Below are positions 16,225 to 24,043 of a stretch of 38,757 bases of DNA, piece after piece. The position numbers and the translations under genes were made by a program. Each line of letters begins with the position of its first letter. The first letter of the stretch is position 1. Origin of the DNA: Candidatus Avidehalobacter gallistercoris (GTDB taxonomy: Bacteria; Bacillota; Dehalobacteriia; UBA4068; UBA4997); contig DVMH01000035.1 of the NCBI GenBank assembly GCA_018715045.1, positions 1-38,757 of the forward strand. Direction: 5' to 3'. The notes beneath the pieces were generated by a model. That model was given only the letters and a program-made list of their open reading frames with translations, was not told where the DNA came from and searched no databases.

Positions 16225-16422
16225 ATGCCTAAGATGAAAACGCGCCGTGCCGCGGCCAAGAGATTCAGCACCACCGGCACCGGCAAGCTCAAGAGAAATC
16301 ATGCTTATACCAGCCATATTCTGGAGACGAAGAGCCCCAAGAGAAAGCGCAACCTGCGTAAATCTGCGGTGGCTGCTTCCGCCGACATGAAGCGTTTGAA
16401 AGATTGCCTGCCTTATCTTTAA
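16225..16422 (+). CDS. rpmI: 50S ribosomal protein L35
   Basis: 65 residues, very basic, the usual L35 length. The sequence [20 protein letters not shown] at the N-terminus and the C-terminal [11 protein letters not shown] are family signatures. AGGAGG precedes the ATG. Standard middle gene of infC-rpmI-rplT. Confidence 0.98.
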   Translation: MPKMKTRRAAAKRFSTTGTGKLKRNHAYTSHILETKSPKRKRNLRKSAVAASADMKRLKDCLPYL

Positions 16423-16464
16423 TAAGCGCGGTTTGCAAATTGAATTTTCAGGAGGATTATATAA

Positions 16465-16821
16465 ATGACCAGAGTTAAAAAGGGCTTTACAAAGCATCAA
16501 CGTCATAAGAAAATTTTGAAGTTTGCCAAGGGCTATCGCGCTTCCAATTCCAAGTTGTTCCGCGTAGCCAACCAGCAGGTTATCAAGGCGATGAACGACA
16601 GCTTTGCGCACCGCCGCAAGAAGAAGGGTGATTTCCGCAAACTGTGGATCACTCGTATCAACGCTGCCGCGCGCATGAACGGCCTTTCCTACAGCCGTAT
16701 GATGAACGGTCTGAAGCAGGCCGGTATCGTCATCAACCGCAAGGTTCTGGCCGACCTGGCCGTGAATGACGCCGCCGGTTTCGCCGCTGTTGCCGAACAG
16801 GCCAAAGCAGCCCTGAGATAA
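16465..16821 (+). CDS. rplT: 50S ribosomal protein L20
   Basis: 118 residues, standard length. It is an early assembly protein of the 50S subunit that binds 23S rRNA. Signatures: [20 protein letters not shown] in the N-terminal extension and [19 protein letters not shown] in the globular part. The ribosome binding site AGGAGG precedes the ATG. L20 is the presumed repressor acting on the operon leader. Confidence 0.98.
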   Translation: MTRVKKGFTKHQRHKKILKFAKGYRASNSKLFRVANQQVIKAMNDSFAHRRKKKGDFRKLWITRINAAARMNGLSYSRMMNGLKQAGIVINRKVLADLAVNDAAGFAAVAEQAKAALR

Positions 16822-16839
16822 AACTGTAACTGTGTATCT

Positions 16840-17652
16840 ATGGCAGAACCGATGACAAACGCCGTCATAACTTCCAAAGATAACCGTTATGTGAAGCTTG
16901 CGCGCAGCCTGGCCGTCAAAAAGCAACGGGAAGCCGCGGGGCTTTTCCTGGCGGAGGGGATCAATAATGTGCGCGAGGCTTTGCAGTCCGCCTTTGAGCC
17001 AGCTTTTCTGCTCTTTGATGCGGAGAGGGCGAACGAGCCACGGATAGCGGAGCTTTTGCGGCTGGCCAGGGCGAAAAGCTGTCCGGCTTATGCCGTGGCG
17101 GGGTCGGTGCTGCAAAGCGTCTCTCCGGCAGAAACGTCGCAGGGATTGCTGCTGGCGGTTAAGCTGCCGCGAATATCTTCCGCGGATTTTGCCAAACAGG
17201 CGGCAGGCAGAAGCATTGCCCTGCTGGACGGCCTGCAAGATCCCGGTAATGTGGGAACCATTCTCCGCACTGCTTGGGCAGCGGGGCTTTCCGGAGTGCT
17301 GCTGGTGAACGGCTGCGCGGACGCGTTTGCGCCGAAAGTGGTGCGGGCGGCGATGGGCGCTCTCTATCATTTGCCGGTACTGGCCTGCGCTAACGAAACT
17401 GCGGAGGAGCTTTTGGCTGAGCTTAAACTGCCGCTTTGGGCGGCAGACGCGGGCGGCGAGAACTTTCGCCGGGTGAGCGCGGGCAGCTCGGTCTGCTGGC
17501 TGCTGGGGCGGGAAGCTGCCGGTCCTTCGTTCTATTGGAGGGAACGGGCGGCAAAAACTGTTGCTATTCCGATGCAGCCGGGGGTGGATTCGCTGAACGT
17601 GGCGGTGGCGGCTGGAATTTTGTTTTTTTCCGGCGTGGAAGAGGAACGATAA
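16840..17652 (+). CDS. TrmH/SpoU family RNA 2'-O-methyltransferase
   Basis: 270-residue SPOUT methyltransferase that transfers a methyl group from SAM to a ribose in rRNA or tRNA. An N-terminal substrate-binding domain (about 5-95, with NRYVKLARSL and FLAEG) is followed by the knotted catalytic domain: motif 1 DPGNVGTILRTAWAAG, motif 2 LLGREAAGPS (usually GNEA.G), and motif 3 IPMQPGVDSLNVAVAAGI. This layout is shared by RlmB-like and TsnR-like enzymes; the exact nucleotide is unknown. It starts 18 bp after rplT without a strong ribosome binding site, so it is probably read from the infC operon. A second ATG lies four codons in (16852). Confidence 0.88.
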   Translation: MAEPMTNAVITSKDNRYVKLARSLAVKKQREAAGLFLAEGINNVREALQSAFEPAFLLFDAERANEPRIAELLRLARAKSCPAYAVAGSVLQSVSPAETSQGLLLAVKLPRISSADFAKQAAGRSIALLDGLQDPGNVGTILRTAWAAGLSGVLLVNGCADAFAPKVVRAAMGALYHLPVLACANETAEELLAELKLPLWAADAGGENFRRVSAGSSVCWLLGREAAGPSFYWRERAAKTVAIPMQPGVDSLNVAVAAGILFFSGVEEER

Positions 17653-17691
17653 ACCTCGACATATTAAGACAAAACTACCAATCTTTTACCC

Positions 17692-17721
17692 TTGCCGCGG
17701 GGCTTTGCTCCGTGTTATACT
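17692..17721 (+). promoter_or_regulatory. Candidate promoter upstream of the yqzL-like gene and pheST
   Basis: -35 TTGCCG (17692-17697), 18-bp spacer, -10 TATACT (17716-17721), about 80 bp upstream of the small ORF at 17804. Confidence 0.6.
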
Positions 17722-17803
17722 AAACATGTCAAGGGAATTTCCCGGGCGCTTTTTTAATAAAAACGACGCGCCCCCCAGGGGCGGCGGGAAAGAGGGGATT
17801 GTA

Positions 17804-17911
17804 ATGCTTTCGCCGGAAACGTTATCCGCCGAAGCGATTTGGCGTTTGTTTGAGGAGACTGGCTCGCCGTCGGCCTATATGTGCTATTGCAGCGTTTGCC
17901 AAAAGCAATAA
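17804..17911 (+). CDS. YqzL-like micro-protein
   Basis: A 35-residue protein with ATG at 17804 and GAGGGG ribosome binding site 6 nt upstream. The core LSAEAIWRLFEETGSPSAYM matches the YqzL family pattern (aliphatic-Trp, then FE.TGS..AY). Members are small Firmicutes proteins of unknown function. This one ends CYCSVCQKQ, with three cysteines that I do not associate with the family. It stands alone between the methyltransferase and pheS, followed by an intrinsic terminator-like hairpin. Confidence 0.75.
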   Translation: MLSPETLSAEAIWRLFEETGSPSAYMCYCSVCQKQ

Positions 17912-17933
17912 CAGCCCGAATTTTGATACACAA

Positions 17934-17990
17934 GCATTTTTATCCCAAGTGAACAGGCTTCTTTGGGGTGAAAATGCTTTTCTATTATTT
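17934..17990 (+). terminator. Terminator or attenuator between the yqzL-like gene and pheS
   Basis: Stem GCATTTT (17934-17940) with AAAATGC (17971-17977), extended inward by ATCCCAA pairing with TTTGGGGT, followed by TTTTCTATTATTT. The U-rich tail ends 3 nt before the pheS ribosome binding site GAGGTG. No T-box motif (GGTGG-type bulge or specifier domain) is seen upstream. Confidence 0.75.
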
Positions 17991-18003
17991 ATGAGGTGCA
18001 ATT

Positions 18004-19026
18004 ATGTTAGAAAAAATCAAAGAGATCCGCGAAGCTATGGAGCGGGAATTGCGAGAGGCCGTCTCCAGCGACCAGCTGCGTGAATTGAAAGTGAAATATC
18101 TCGGCAAAAAAGGCTCTATCTCCGAGCTTTCCAAGGGCATGGGAAAACTTTTGCCGGAGGAACGCCCCAAGGCCGGCCAGCTGGTAAACGAACTGCGTCA
18201 GGCGTTGGAGGATAATCTGGCCGCCAAACAGCAGGAGCTGGCTGATAAGGCTATGGAGCTCAAGATGGCGCAGGAAAAGGTGGACGTTACTCTGCCTGGC
18301 AGACCTGTGAAGCTGGGCAGCCGTCATCCGCTGACGCTGGTGACCGACGAATTAAAAGAAATTTTTCTCGGTATGGGCTACACTGTGGAGGAAGGTCCGC
18401 AGGTGGAGCTGGACTATTATAATTTTGAACGCATGAACCTGCCTGCTGACCACCCGGCGCGCGATATGCAGGATTCTTTTTATTTCGACGCCAAACGATT
18501 GCTCAGGACGCATACCTCGCCCGTGCAGGCGCGCACAATGGATAAACTCTGTCCGCAGGCGCCAATCAAAATGATCTCGCCCGGCGCAGTATACCGCCGA
18601 GACGACGACGCAACGCATTCCCCGATGTTTCATCAGGTGGAGGGCTTAGTGGTGGACGAGGGCATTTCACTGGCCGATCTTAAAGGAACACTCTTAAACT
18701 TTGTGCGCCAGATGTTCGGCGAGGAGCGTGAGATTCGTCTGCGCCCCAGCTTTTTTCCGTTCACCGAACCCAGTGTTGAGGTGGATATCTCCTGTATGCT
18801 CTGCGGCGGCAAGGGCTGCCGCACCTGCAAGGATACCGGTTGGATTGAAATTCTCGGTGCGGGAATGGTACACCCCAACGTGCTGAAAATGTCCGGCTAT
18901 GACCCGGAGCGTTACACCGGTTTTGCGTTTGGCTGCGGCATAGAACGCATTGCTATGCTGAAATACGGCATTGACGATTTGCGTGTGATGTTTGAAAACG
19001 ATGTGCGCTTTTTGCAGAAGTTTTAA
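18004..19026 (+). CDS. pheS: Phenylalanyl-tRNA synthetase alpha subunit
   Basis: Catalytic subunit of the (alpha-beta)2 enzyme that charges tRNA-Phe. 340 residues: N-terminal coiled coil (about 1-90, many Lys/Glu) that contacts tRNA, then the class II core. Motif 2 region contains [20 protein letters not shown], followed by [16 protein letters not shown]; motif 3 is [18 protein letters not shown]. The Cys-rich [20 protein letters not shown] is normal for PheS. GAGGTG precedes the ATG. pheT follows after 23 bp. Confidence 0.98.
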   Translation: MLEKIKEIREAMERELREAVSSDQLRELKVKYLGKKGSISELSKGMGKLLPEERPKAGQLVNELRQALEDNLAAKQQELADKAMELKMAQEKVDVTLPGRPVKLGSRHPLTLVTDELKEIFLGMGYTVEEGPQVELDYYNFERMNLPADHPARDMQDSFYFDAKRLLRTHTSPVQARTMDKLCPQAPIKMISPGAVYRRDDDATHSPMFHQVEGLVVDEGISLADLKGTLLNFVRQMFGEEREIRLRPSFFPFTEPSVEVDISCMLCGGKGCRTCKDTGWIEILGAGMVHPNVLKMSGYDPERYTGFAFGCGIERIAMLKYGIDDLRVMFENDVRFLQKF

Positions 19027-19049
19027 GCCGGAATTGTGGAGGAAAAATT

Positions 19050-21482
19050 ATGCTGTTATCTTATGAATGGCTGAAAAGATATGTTGATATTAACGTTTCC
19101 GCTGAGGTTCTGGCCGAGAAACTGACGCTGGCCGGTATCACGGTGGATCTGGTGCATCACCCTGGGGCGGAGCTTGACAATATACGTGCGGGGCGTATTA
19201 TGCAGATCGACCCGCATCCCGACGCAGACAAATTGGTGGTCTGCCAGTTGTATATGGGGCCGGGATACGACGAATTCCTGAATGAAAAAGGCTGGCTGCA
19301 AATCGTGACCGGCGCGCAGAATGTACGGGTTGGTCAGGTGGTGCCGGTGGCGCTGCATAACTCGTCTGTGGTGGGCAGGAAAATCAAAAAATCGAAGCTC
19401 AGGGGCGTGCCTTCTTTTGGCATGATGTGCTCCAAAGAGGAGCTGAACGTGCAGCCCGCATTGACCGATGAGGACGGTATATGGATTTTGGAGGACGGTA
19501 TCGAACCGGGCGCGGACTGCATTAAGGCGCTGTGGTTGGACGATCCGGTGCTGGAGCTGGATCTGACGCCCAATCGTACCGATTGTCAGGCTGTGGTGAA
19601 TCTGGCGCGCGAGGTGGCGGCTGTGCTGCATACCGATCTGCATCTGCCGGAAATAGAATACGCTGAAACAGAGCGTAAAATTACCGATTTGGCGACGCTG
19701 GAAGTTCTTGATCCCGACCTTTGTCCGCGTTATCTGGCGCGCATGATTGAGGGATTGCAGATCGCGCCATCACCGTACTGGTTGCAGCATTTTCTGAACT
19801 GCTCCGGTGTGCGCTCGATTAACAACGTGGTTGACGTCAGTAACTTTGTTATGCTGGAATACGGCAGCCCGATGCACACGTTTGACTATGATACATTGCA
19901 GGGTCGTGGCATTATCGTCCGGCGTGCCAAAGCGGGGGAGAAAATTGTGACGTTGGATGAGCAGGAGCGCGAACTGAACGAGGAAAACCTGCTGATCTGC
20001 GACGCAGGCGACCGTGGCGTTTGCGTGGCCGGCGTAATGGGCGGTCTGAACACTGAAATTACGTCAAAAACAAAAAACGTCTTTTTGGAAACAGCGGCGT
20101 TTGATCATGTTTCCATTCGCCGCACTGCGCGGGCGCTGGGCTTGCATTCCGAGGCGTCGCAGCGTTATGAAAAGGGCGTAAACGTGAACCTTTTGGATGA
20201 TGTTTCCCGTCGGACAATTCAACTGCTGGCTGAGCTTTGCGGTGGCAAGCCCGTGGCAGGTGCGTTGGACTGCAATTTTGTTAAGCCTGCCGATATTCGG
20301 GTGAAGCTGCGTCCTGCCCGCGTCAACGCTGTGTTGGGTACCAATTTCACTGAAAATGAAATCATCGGCGCTATCAAGGCTCTGCAATTCAATATTGCCA
20401 AGGATGGCGACGGTTTTCTGGTAGATATTCCCGTTTACCGGCAGGATATTGAGCTTGAAGTGGATCTGATAGAGGAAGTGGCGCGCCTCTTAGGTTTTGA
20501 TCGTATTCCCACTACATTGCCGCGCGGTGCGATGACCGAGGGCAAGCGAACGGCTAAACAGCGTTTCTTGGAGCAAAACAAGGCGGCAATGGTGCGCCTT
20601 TCCGCCAACGAGGTTATCAACTATGGCTTTATTAGTCCTAAGGAGTGGGATAAGCTGCGGCTGCCAGAGAACGATAAGCGCCGCGATGCTCTGCACATTC
20701 TGAACCCGCTCAACGAGGAGCAGAGCATTATGCGGACAACTCTGGCGCCTGGTCTTTTGAAGTGCGCTGCGCGGAATTTGAGCCGCCGCAACAGCGATTT
20801 GTTGCTTTTTGAGCAGGGTGTGGTGTTTATCCCCCAGGGTGATGAGCTGCCGAACGAGGTGAACACACTGGGCGTTTTAGCGACCGGACAGCAGCCTAAG
20901 AGCTGGAATACGCCCGCCGTGCCTTACGATTTTTTCTATATGAAAGGTTTGGCCGAGGCGCTGCTGGCCGAGCTGAAGGTGGCTGATGCTGAGTTTCGGC
21001 CTTGTGAAGAGCTTTCCTATATGCACCCTGGGCGCACGGCGGCGCTTTACGCTGGCGGAGAGTATGCGGGCTACCTGGGCGAGCTTGCGCCTGCTGTGCA
21101 GGCAGCCTACGGCGTCAAGCAGAGGGTATTGTTGATGGAAATTGATTTGGACGTGCTGTTTGCCCACCATGGTGAGATCGTGCAGTATCAAAGCCTGCCA
21201 AAGTTCCCGGCGGCGGTGCGGGATATTGCCGTGGTAATGGATAAATCCGTCAGCTTTGCCGATTTAGCTCGGGTTATCAAGGACGCGGGTGGCCGCTATC
21301 TGACGGAAATCAGCCTGTTCGACGTATATGAGAATCCCATACTGGGTTTGAACCGCCGGAGTCTGGCTTATAACCTGACTTTCCAGTGTGCGGATTGTAC
21401 GCTGACGGTGGACGAGGTGAACGCCGCGTTCAACAATATCGTCAGCGCAATCGAAGAGTTGGGCGGCGAGCTAAGAGCCTGA
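19050..21482 (+). CDS. pheT: Phenylalanyl-tRNA synthetase beta subunit
   Basis: 810 residues, full length. In order: N-terminal B1 domain, the OB-fold tRNA-binding domain (about 40-155, with IDPHPDADKL), the B3/B4 editing domain that hydrolyses mischarged Tyr-tRNA-Phe (about 210-390, VDVSNFVMLEYGSPMHTFD), the B5 domain (about 400-475), the class II-like core (about 490-680), and the C-terminal FDX-ACB anticodon-binding domain beginning at FPAAVRDIAVVMD. GGAGG precedes the ATG. Forms an operon with pheS. Confidence 0.98.
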   Translation: MLLSYEWLKRYVDINVSAEVLAEKLTLAGITVDLVHHPGAELDNIRAGRIMQIDPHPDADKLVVCQLYMGPGYDEFLNEKGWLQIVTGAQNVRVGQVVPVALHNSSVVGRKIKKSKLRGVPSFGMMCSKEELNVQPALTDEDGIWILEDGIEPGADCIKALWLDDPVLELDLTPNRTDCQAVVNLAREVAAVLHTDLHLPEIEYAETERKITDLATLEVLDPDLCPRYLARMIEGLQIAPSPYWLQHFLNCSGVRSINNVVDVSNFVMLEYGSPMHTFDYDTLQGRGIIVRRAKAGEKIVTLDEQERELNEENLLICDAGDRGVCVAGVMGGLNTEITSKTKNVFLETAAFDHVSIRRTARALGLHSEASQRYEKGVNVNLLDDVSRRTIQLLAELCGGKPVAGALDCNFVKPADIRVKLRPARVNAVLGTNFTENEIIGAIKALQFNIAKDGDGFLVDIPVYRQDIELEVDLIEEVARLLGFDRIPTTLPRGAMTEGKRTAKQRFLEQNKAAMVRLSANEVINYGFISPKEWDKLRLPENDKRRDALHILNPLNEEQSIMRTTLAPGLLKCAARNLSRRNSDLLLFEQGVVFIPQGDELPNEVNTLGVLATGQQPKSWNTPAVPYDFFYMKGLAEALLAELKVADAEFRPCEELSYMHPGRTAALYAGGEYAGYLGELAPAVQAAYGVKQRVLLMEIDLDVLFAHHGEIVQYQSLPKFPAAVRDIAVVMDKSVSFADLARVIKDAGGRYLTEISLFDVYENPILGLNRRSLAYNLTFQCADCTLTVDEVNAAFNNIVSAIEELGGELRA

Positions 21483-21502
21483 TATAAACGCAGTATTATG
21501 GA

Positions 21503-21540
21503 GAAGCGCAACGCCGCCGACGTGCTGTTGCGCTTCTTTG
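21503..21540 (+). terminator. Probable terminator after pheT
   Basis: Perfect 10-bp stem GAAGCGCAAC/GTTGCGCTTC with a 14-nt loop. The T-tail is short (TTTG), so termination may be partial. Confidence 0.6.
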
Positions 21541-21579
21541 TCTGGTAAACTTGCATCGGAAATTAGTATAGGAAATAAA

Positions 21580-24021
21580 ATGTCTGAACAAGCAAAGAAT
21601 CTGGAAATTTTGGCCCCTGCGGGTAGCCGTGAGGCATTTTTTGCCGCTATCCACAGCGGGGCTGATGCGGTGTATCTGGCCGGCAAACAGTTTGGCGCAC
21701 GGGCTTATGCCGCCAATTTTGACCTGGACGAATTGTGCGGGCTGCTGCGTTATGCTCATTTGCGGGGCGTGTCTGTTTACGTAGCAGTGAATACCTTGCT
21801 TAAAGACGCGGAATTTTCGGCGGCGCTGGAATTTTGCCGCCGTCTCTATGAAATTGGTGCGGATGCGCTGATTGTGCAGGATATAGGGCTGGCGGCGGAG
21901 CTGGCCGCAGCGTATCCGCAGTTGCCTTTGAACGCCAGTACCCAAATGACGCTGCACAATTCTGCCGGGGTACGATTTATGGAGCGTTTCGGTTTCCGTC
22001 GCGCTATTCTGGCGCGGGAGGTAAGCTTGTCTGATATCCGTGCTGTCTGCGCCGCGACAGATATGCAGATTGAGGTGTTTGCACATGGGGCGCTCTGTAT
22101 TTGCTTTTCCGGGCAGTGCCTGTTTAGCAGTCTGATCGGCGGGCGAAGCGGTAATCGTGGACGTTGCGCTCAGCCTTGCCGTCTGCAATATGAATTACTG
22201 GACAAGCAAGGTAATGTGGCGGCAACCGGGCATTTGCTTTCACCGCGTGATTTGAATACGATCGATTTGCTGCCGGAGCTGGCGGAGGCGGGCGTGGTCT
22301 CGCTGAAACTGGAGGGACGCATGAAGCGACCGGAATACGTGGCGGCGGTGACAGCGGCGTATGCGGCGGCTAAGCTGGGCGAGAAATACGATGCGGCGGC
22401 GTTGGCGCAGGCATTTAACCGCGGTTTTACCAAGGCATATCTTACGGACAATCCGGGAGCGGAGATGATGAGCTATGACCGTCCCAACAACCGCGGAACG
22501 CGCCTGGGCCGTATTGAGAGCGTTGAACGTGACGCGCTGGTGCTGAGGCTTGACGCGCCGCTTGCGCCTGGTGATGGTGTGGAGATTTGGGTCTCGCGCG
22601 GCGGGCGGCAGGGCTTTGAGGTTAAAACGGTGAAAGAAGTTGCGCCGGGCCGAGTGCTGATACCCCTTGCTGGCATTGCCTTGCAGGTGAAAAATCTGCG
22701 CCTCGGTGACCGTGTTTTCAAGACGTATGACCGCGTTTTGGCCAAGGAGTATGCCGGAAAATTTATTGCCCGGGATGATTTGCCGCTGCGTCTGCATTTT
22801 GTGGGACGGCAGGGCGAGCGGCCGCATTTGACGGCATATTATAAAAATGTTTCTGCAGAGGCGACAGCAGATTATATTATACCGCCGGCGCAGAACCGCC
22901 CGGCAGACTGGGAACTGCTGCAAAAGCAGTTTGGACGATTGGGCGGCAGCGGCTGGCATTTGACAGAATTGGCAGGCGAACTGGCGACGGGCGTAATGCT
23001 TCCTGCCAGTGTGCTGAATAATCTGCGTAGGGAAGCCTTGCAGGCATTGGAGGATAAGCTGCTGGCGCCGTGGCGCCGGGATAAACTGCCGCGCCCTCAT
23101 ATGCGGGGAGAACTGACGGCCTGCACTTTGCCGCCAAAAAAACAGGCTAAGCTCGCGGCCGCGGTGGACGGTATAGCGCAGGCCGAAGCGGCGGTGGCGG
23201 CGGGCGCGGATATCATCTATTGGTGCGGCTGGCGTTGGCGTTTTCAGTCAGAGCCGGGAGAGGCAGAACTGCGTTATCTGGCCGGGCTGGGTGAACGCGT
23301 TCTGGTAATGCTGCCAACTATTGCGCTGGAGGATGAGCTGCCGCTATGGCGGCGGCGTCTGAAAGCTTATCAGGAGGCGGGCTTTGCTGGAATAGTGGCG
23401 GCCAATCCCTGGGCGTTTACGCTGCTGGCAGAGCAGGGCTGGCATACGGAAATCGTGGCCGGGCAGGGCTTGAACTGCTTGAACAAGGCTGCTGCGATGG
23501 CTTATGGGCGCCAGGGCGTCAATCGCGTCACAATGCCGGCAGAATTGAACGCAGGTGAGATTTCCGCTTTGGCGTTGGCTTTGCCCAACCTGGCGACCGA
23601 AATGCAGGTTTTCGGCAATATGCGGGTTATGCAGAGCCGCCATTGCCCTATTGGGGCGCTGCTGGGCGGCAAAACGGCGGCAAAAGCATGTTCCGGTGCG
23701 TGCCGCTCGGGTGGCTTTTGGCTTCGTGATGCTAAGGGGTTTGAATTCCCGGTGTACACTGACGAATTTTGCCGCAGCCACATTTATAACGGCCATCAGC
23801 TGTGTCTGTTGGAGGAGACGCCGCGGCTGTCAGCGGAACATGATGTTCTGTTTCTGGACTTGTTTCATTATCCTGCGGAGCAGGCGGCCAAAATCGTGGC
23901 GGTGTTTGAGTGGGCGCGGCACGGGGCGGCGGATGCTGATTTGGCTGCTGCCAAGGAGCGTTTGATAGCACTGACGGGGCGGAAGCTGACTAAAGGGCAT
24001 TATTACCGCGGCGTTGAATGA
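21580..24021 (+). CDS. U32 family protein with DUF3656, probable RNA hydroxylation factor (RlhA/TrhP-like)
   Basis: 813 residues, the long U32 type of Firmicutes. The N-terminal half holds the Peptidase_U32 TIM-barrel: LEILAPAGSREAFFAAIHSG, ADAVYLAGKQFGARAYA, NASTQMTLHN, and the conserved cysteine cluster from CICFSGQC to GRCAQPCR (about 180-205). The segment SLKLEGRMKRPEYVA is typical. A DUF3656-like middle region follows, and a second U32-like unit near the C-terminus ends with HCPIGALLGG and ACSGAC. Studied relatives (RlhA, TrhP) hydroxylate rRNA or tRNA using prephenate-linked chemistry and an iron-sulfur cluster, rather than acting as peptidases. The ATG at 21580 with AGGAAA is preferred to an upstream in-frame start. 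mutS2 follows after 22 bp. Confidence 0.85.
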   Translation: MSEQAKNLEILAPAGSREAFFAAIHSGADAVYLAGKQFGARAYAANFDLDELCGLLRYAHLRGVSVYVAVNTLLKDAEFSAALEFCRRLYEIGADALIVQDIGLAAELAAAYPQLPLNASTQMTLHNSAGVRFMERFGFRRAILAREVSLSDIRAVCAATDMQIEVFAHGALCICFSGQCLFSSLIGGRSGNRGRCAQPCRLQYELLDKQGNVAATGHLLSPRDLNTIDLLPELAEAGVVSLKLEGRMKRPEYVAAVTAAYAAAKLGEKYDAAALAQAFNRGFTKAYLTDNPGAEMMSYDRPNNRGTRLGRIESVERDALVLRLDAPLAPGDGVEIWVSRGGRQGFEVKTVKEVAPGRVLIPLAGIALQVKNLRLGDRVFKTYDRVLAKEYAGKFIARDDLPLRLHFVGRQGERPHLTAYYKNVSAEATADYIIPPAQNRPADWELLQKQFGRLGGSGWHLTELAGELATGVMLPASVLNNLRREALQALEDKLLAPWRRDKLPRPHMRGELTACTLPPKKQAKLAAAVDGIAQAEAAVAAGADIIYWCGWRWRFQSEPGEAELRYLAGLGERVLVMLPTIALEDELPLWRRRLKAYQEAGFAGIVAANPWAFTLLAEQGWHTEIVAGQGLNCLNKAAAMAYGRQGVNRVTMPAELNAGEISALALALPNLATEMQVFGNMRVMQSRHCPIGALLGGKTAAKACSGACRSGGFWLRDAKGFEFPVYTDEFCRSHIYNGHQLCLLEETPRLSAEHDVLFLDLFHYPAEQAAKIVAVFEWARHGAADADLAAAKERLIALTGRKLTKGHYYRGVE

Positions 24022-24043
24022 ATAAGATAATTATGGTGACAAT

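Noticed and set aside
16138-17370. 410-codon minus-strand frame
   Set aside because: It lies opposite infC, rpmI, rplT and the methyltransferase gene, all with clear family motifs and ribosome binding sites.
17653-18003. T-box riboswitch in front of pheS
   Set aside because: No T-box core sequence or specifier arrangement was found; only an intrinsic terminator-like hairpin is present.
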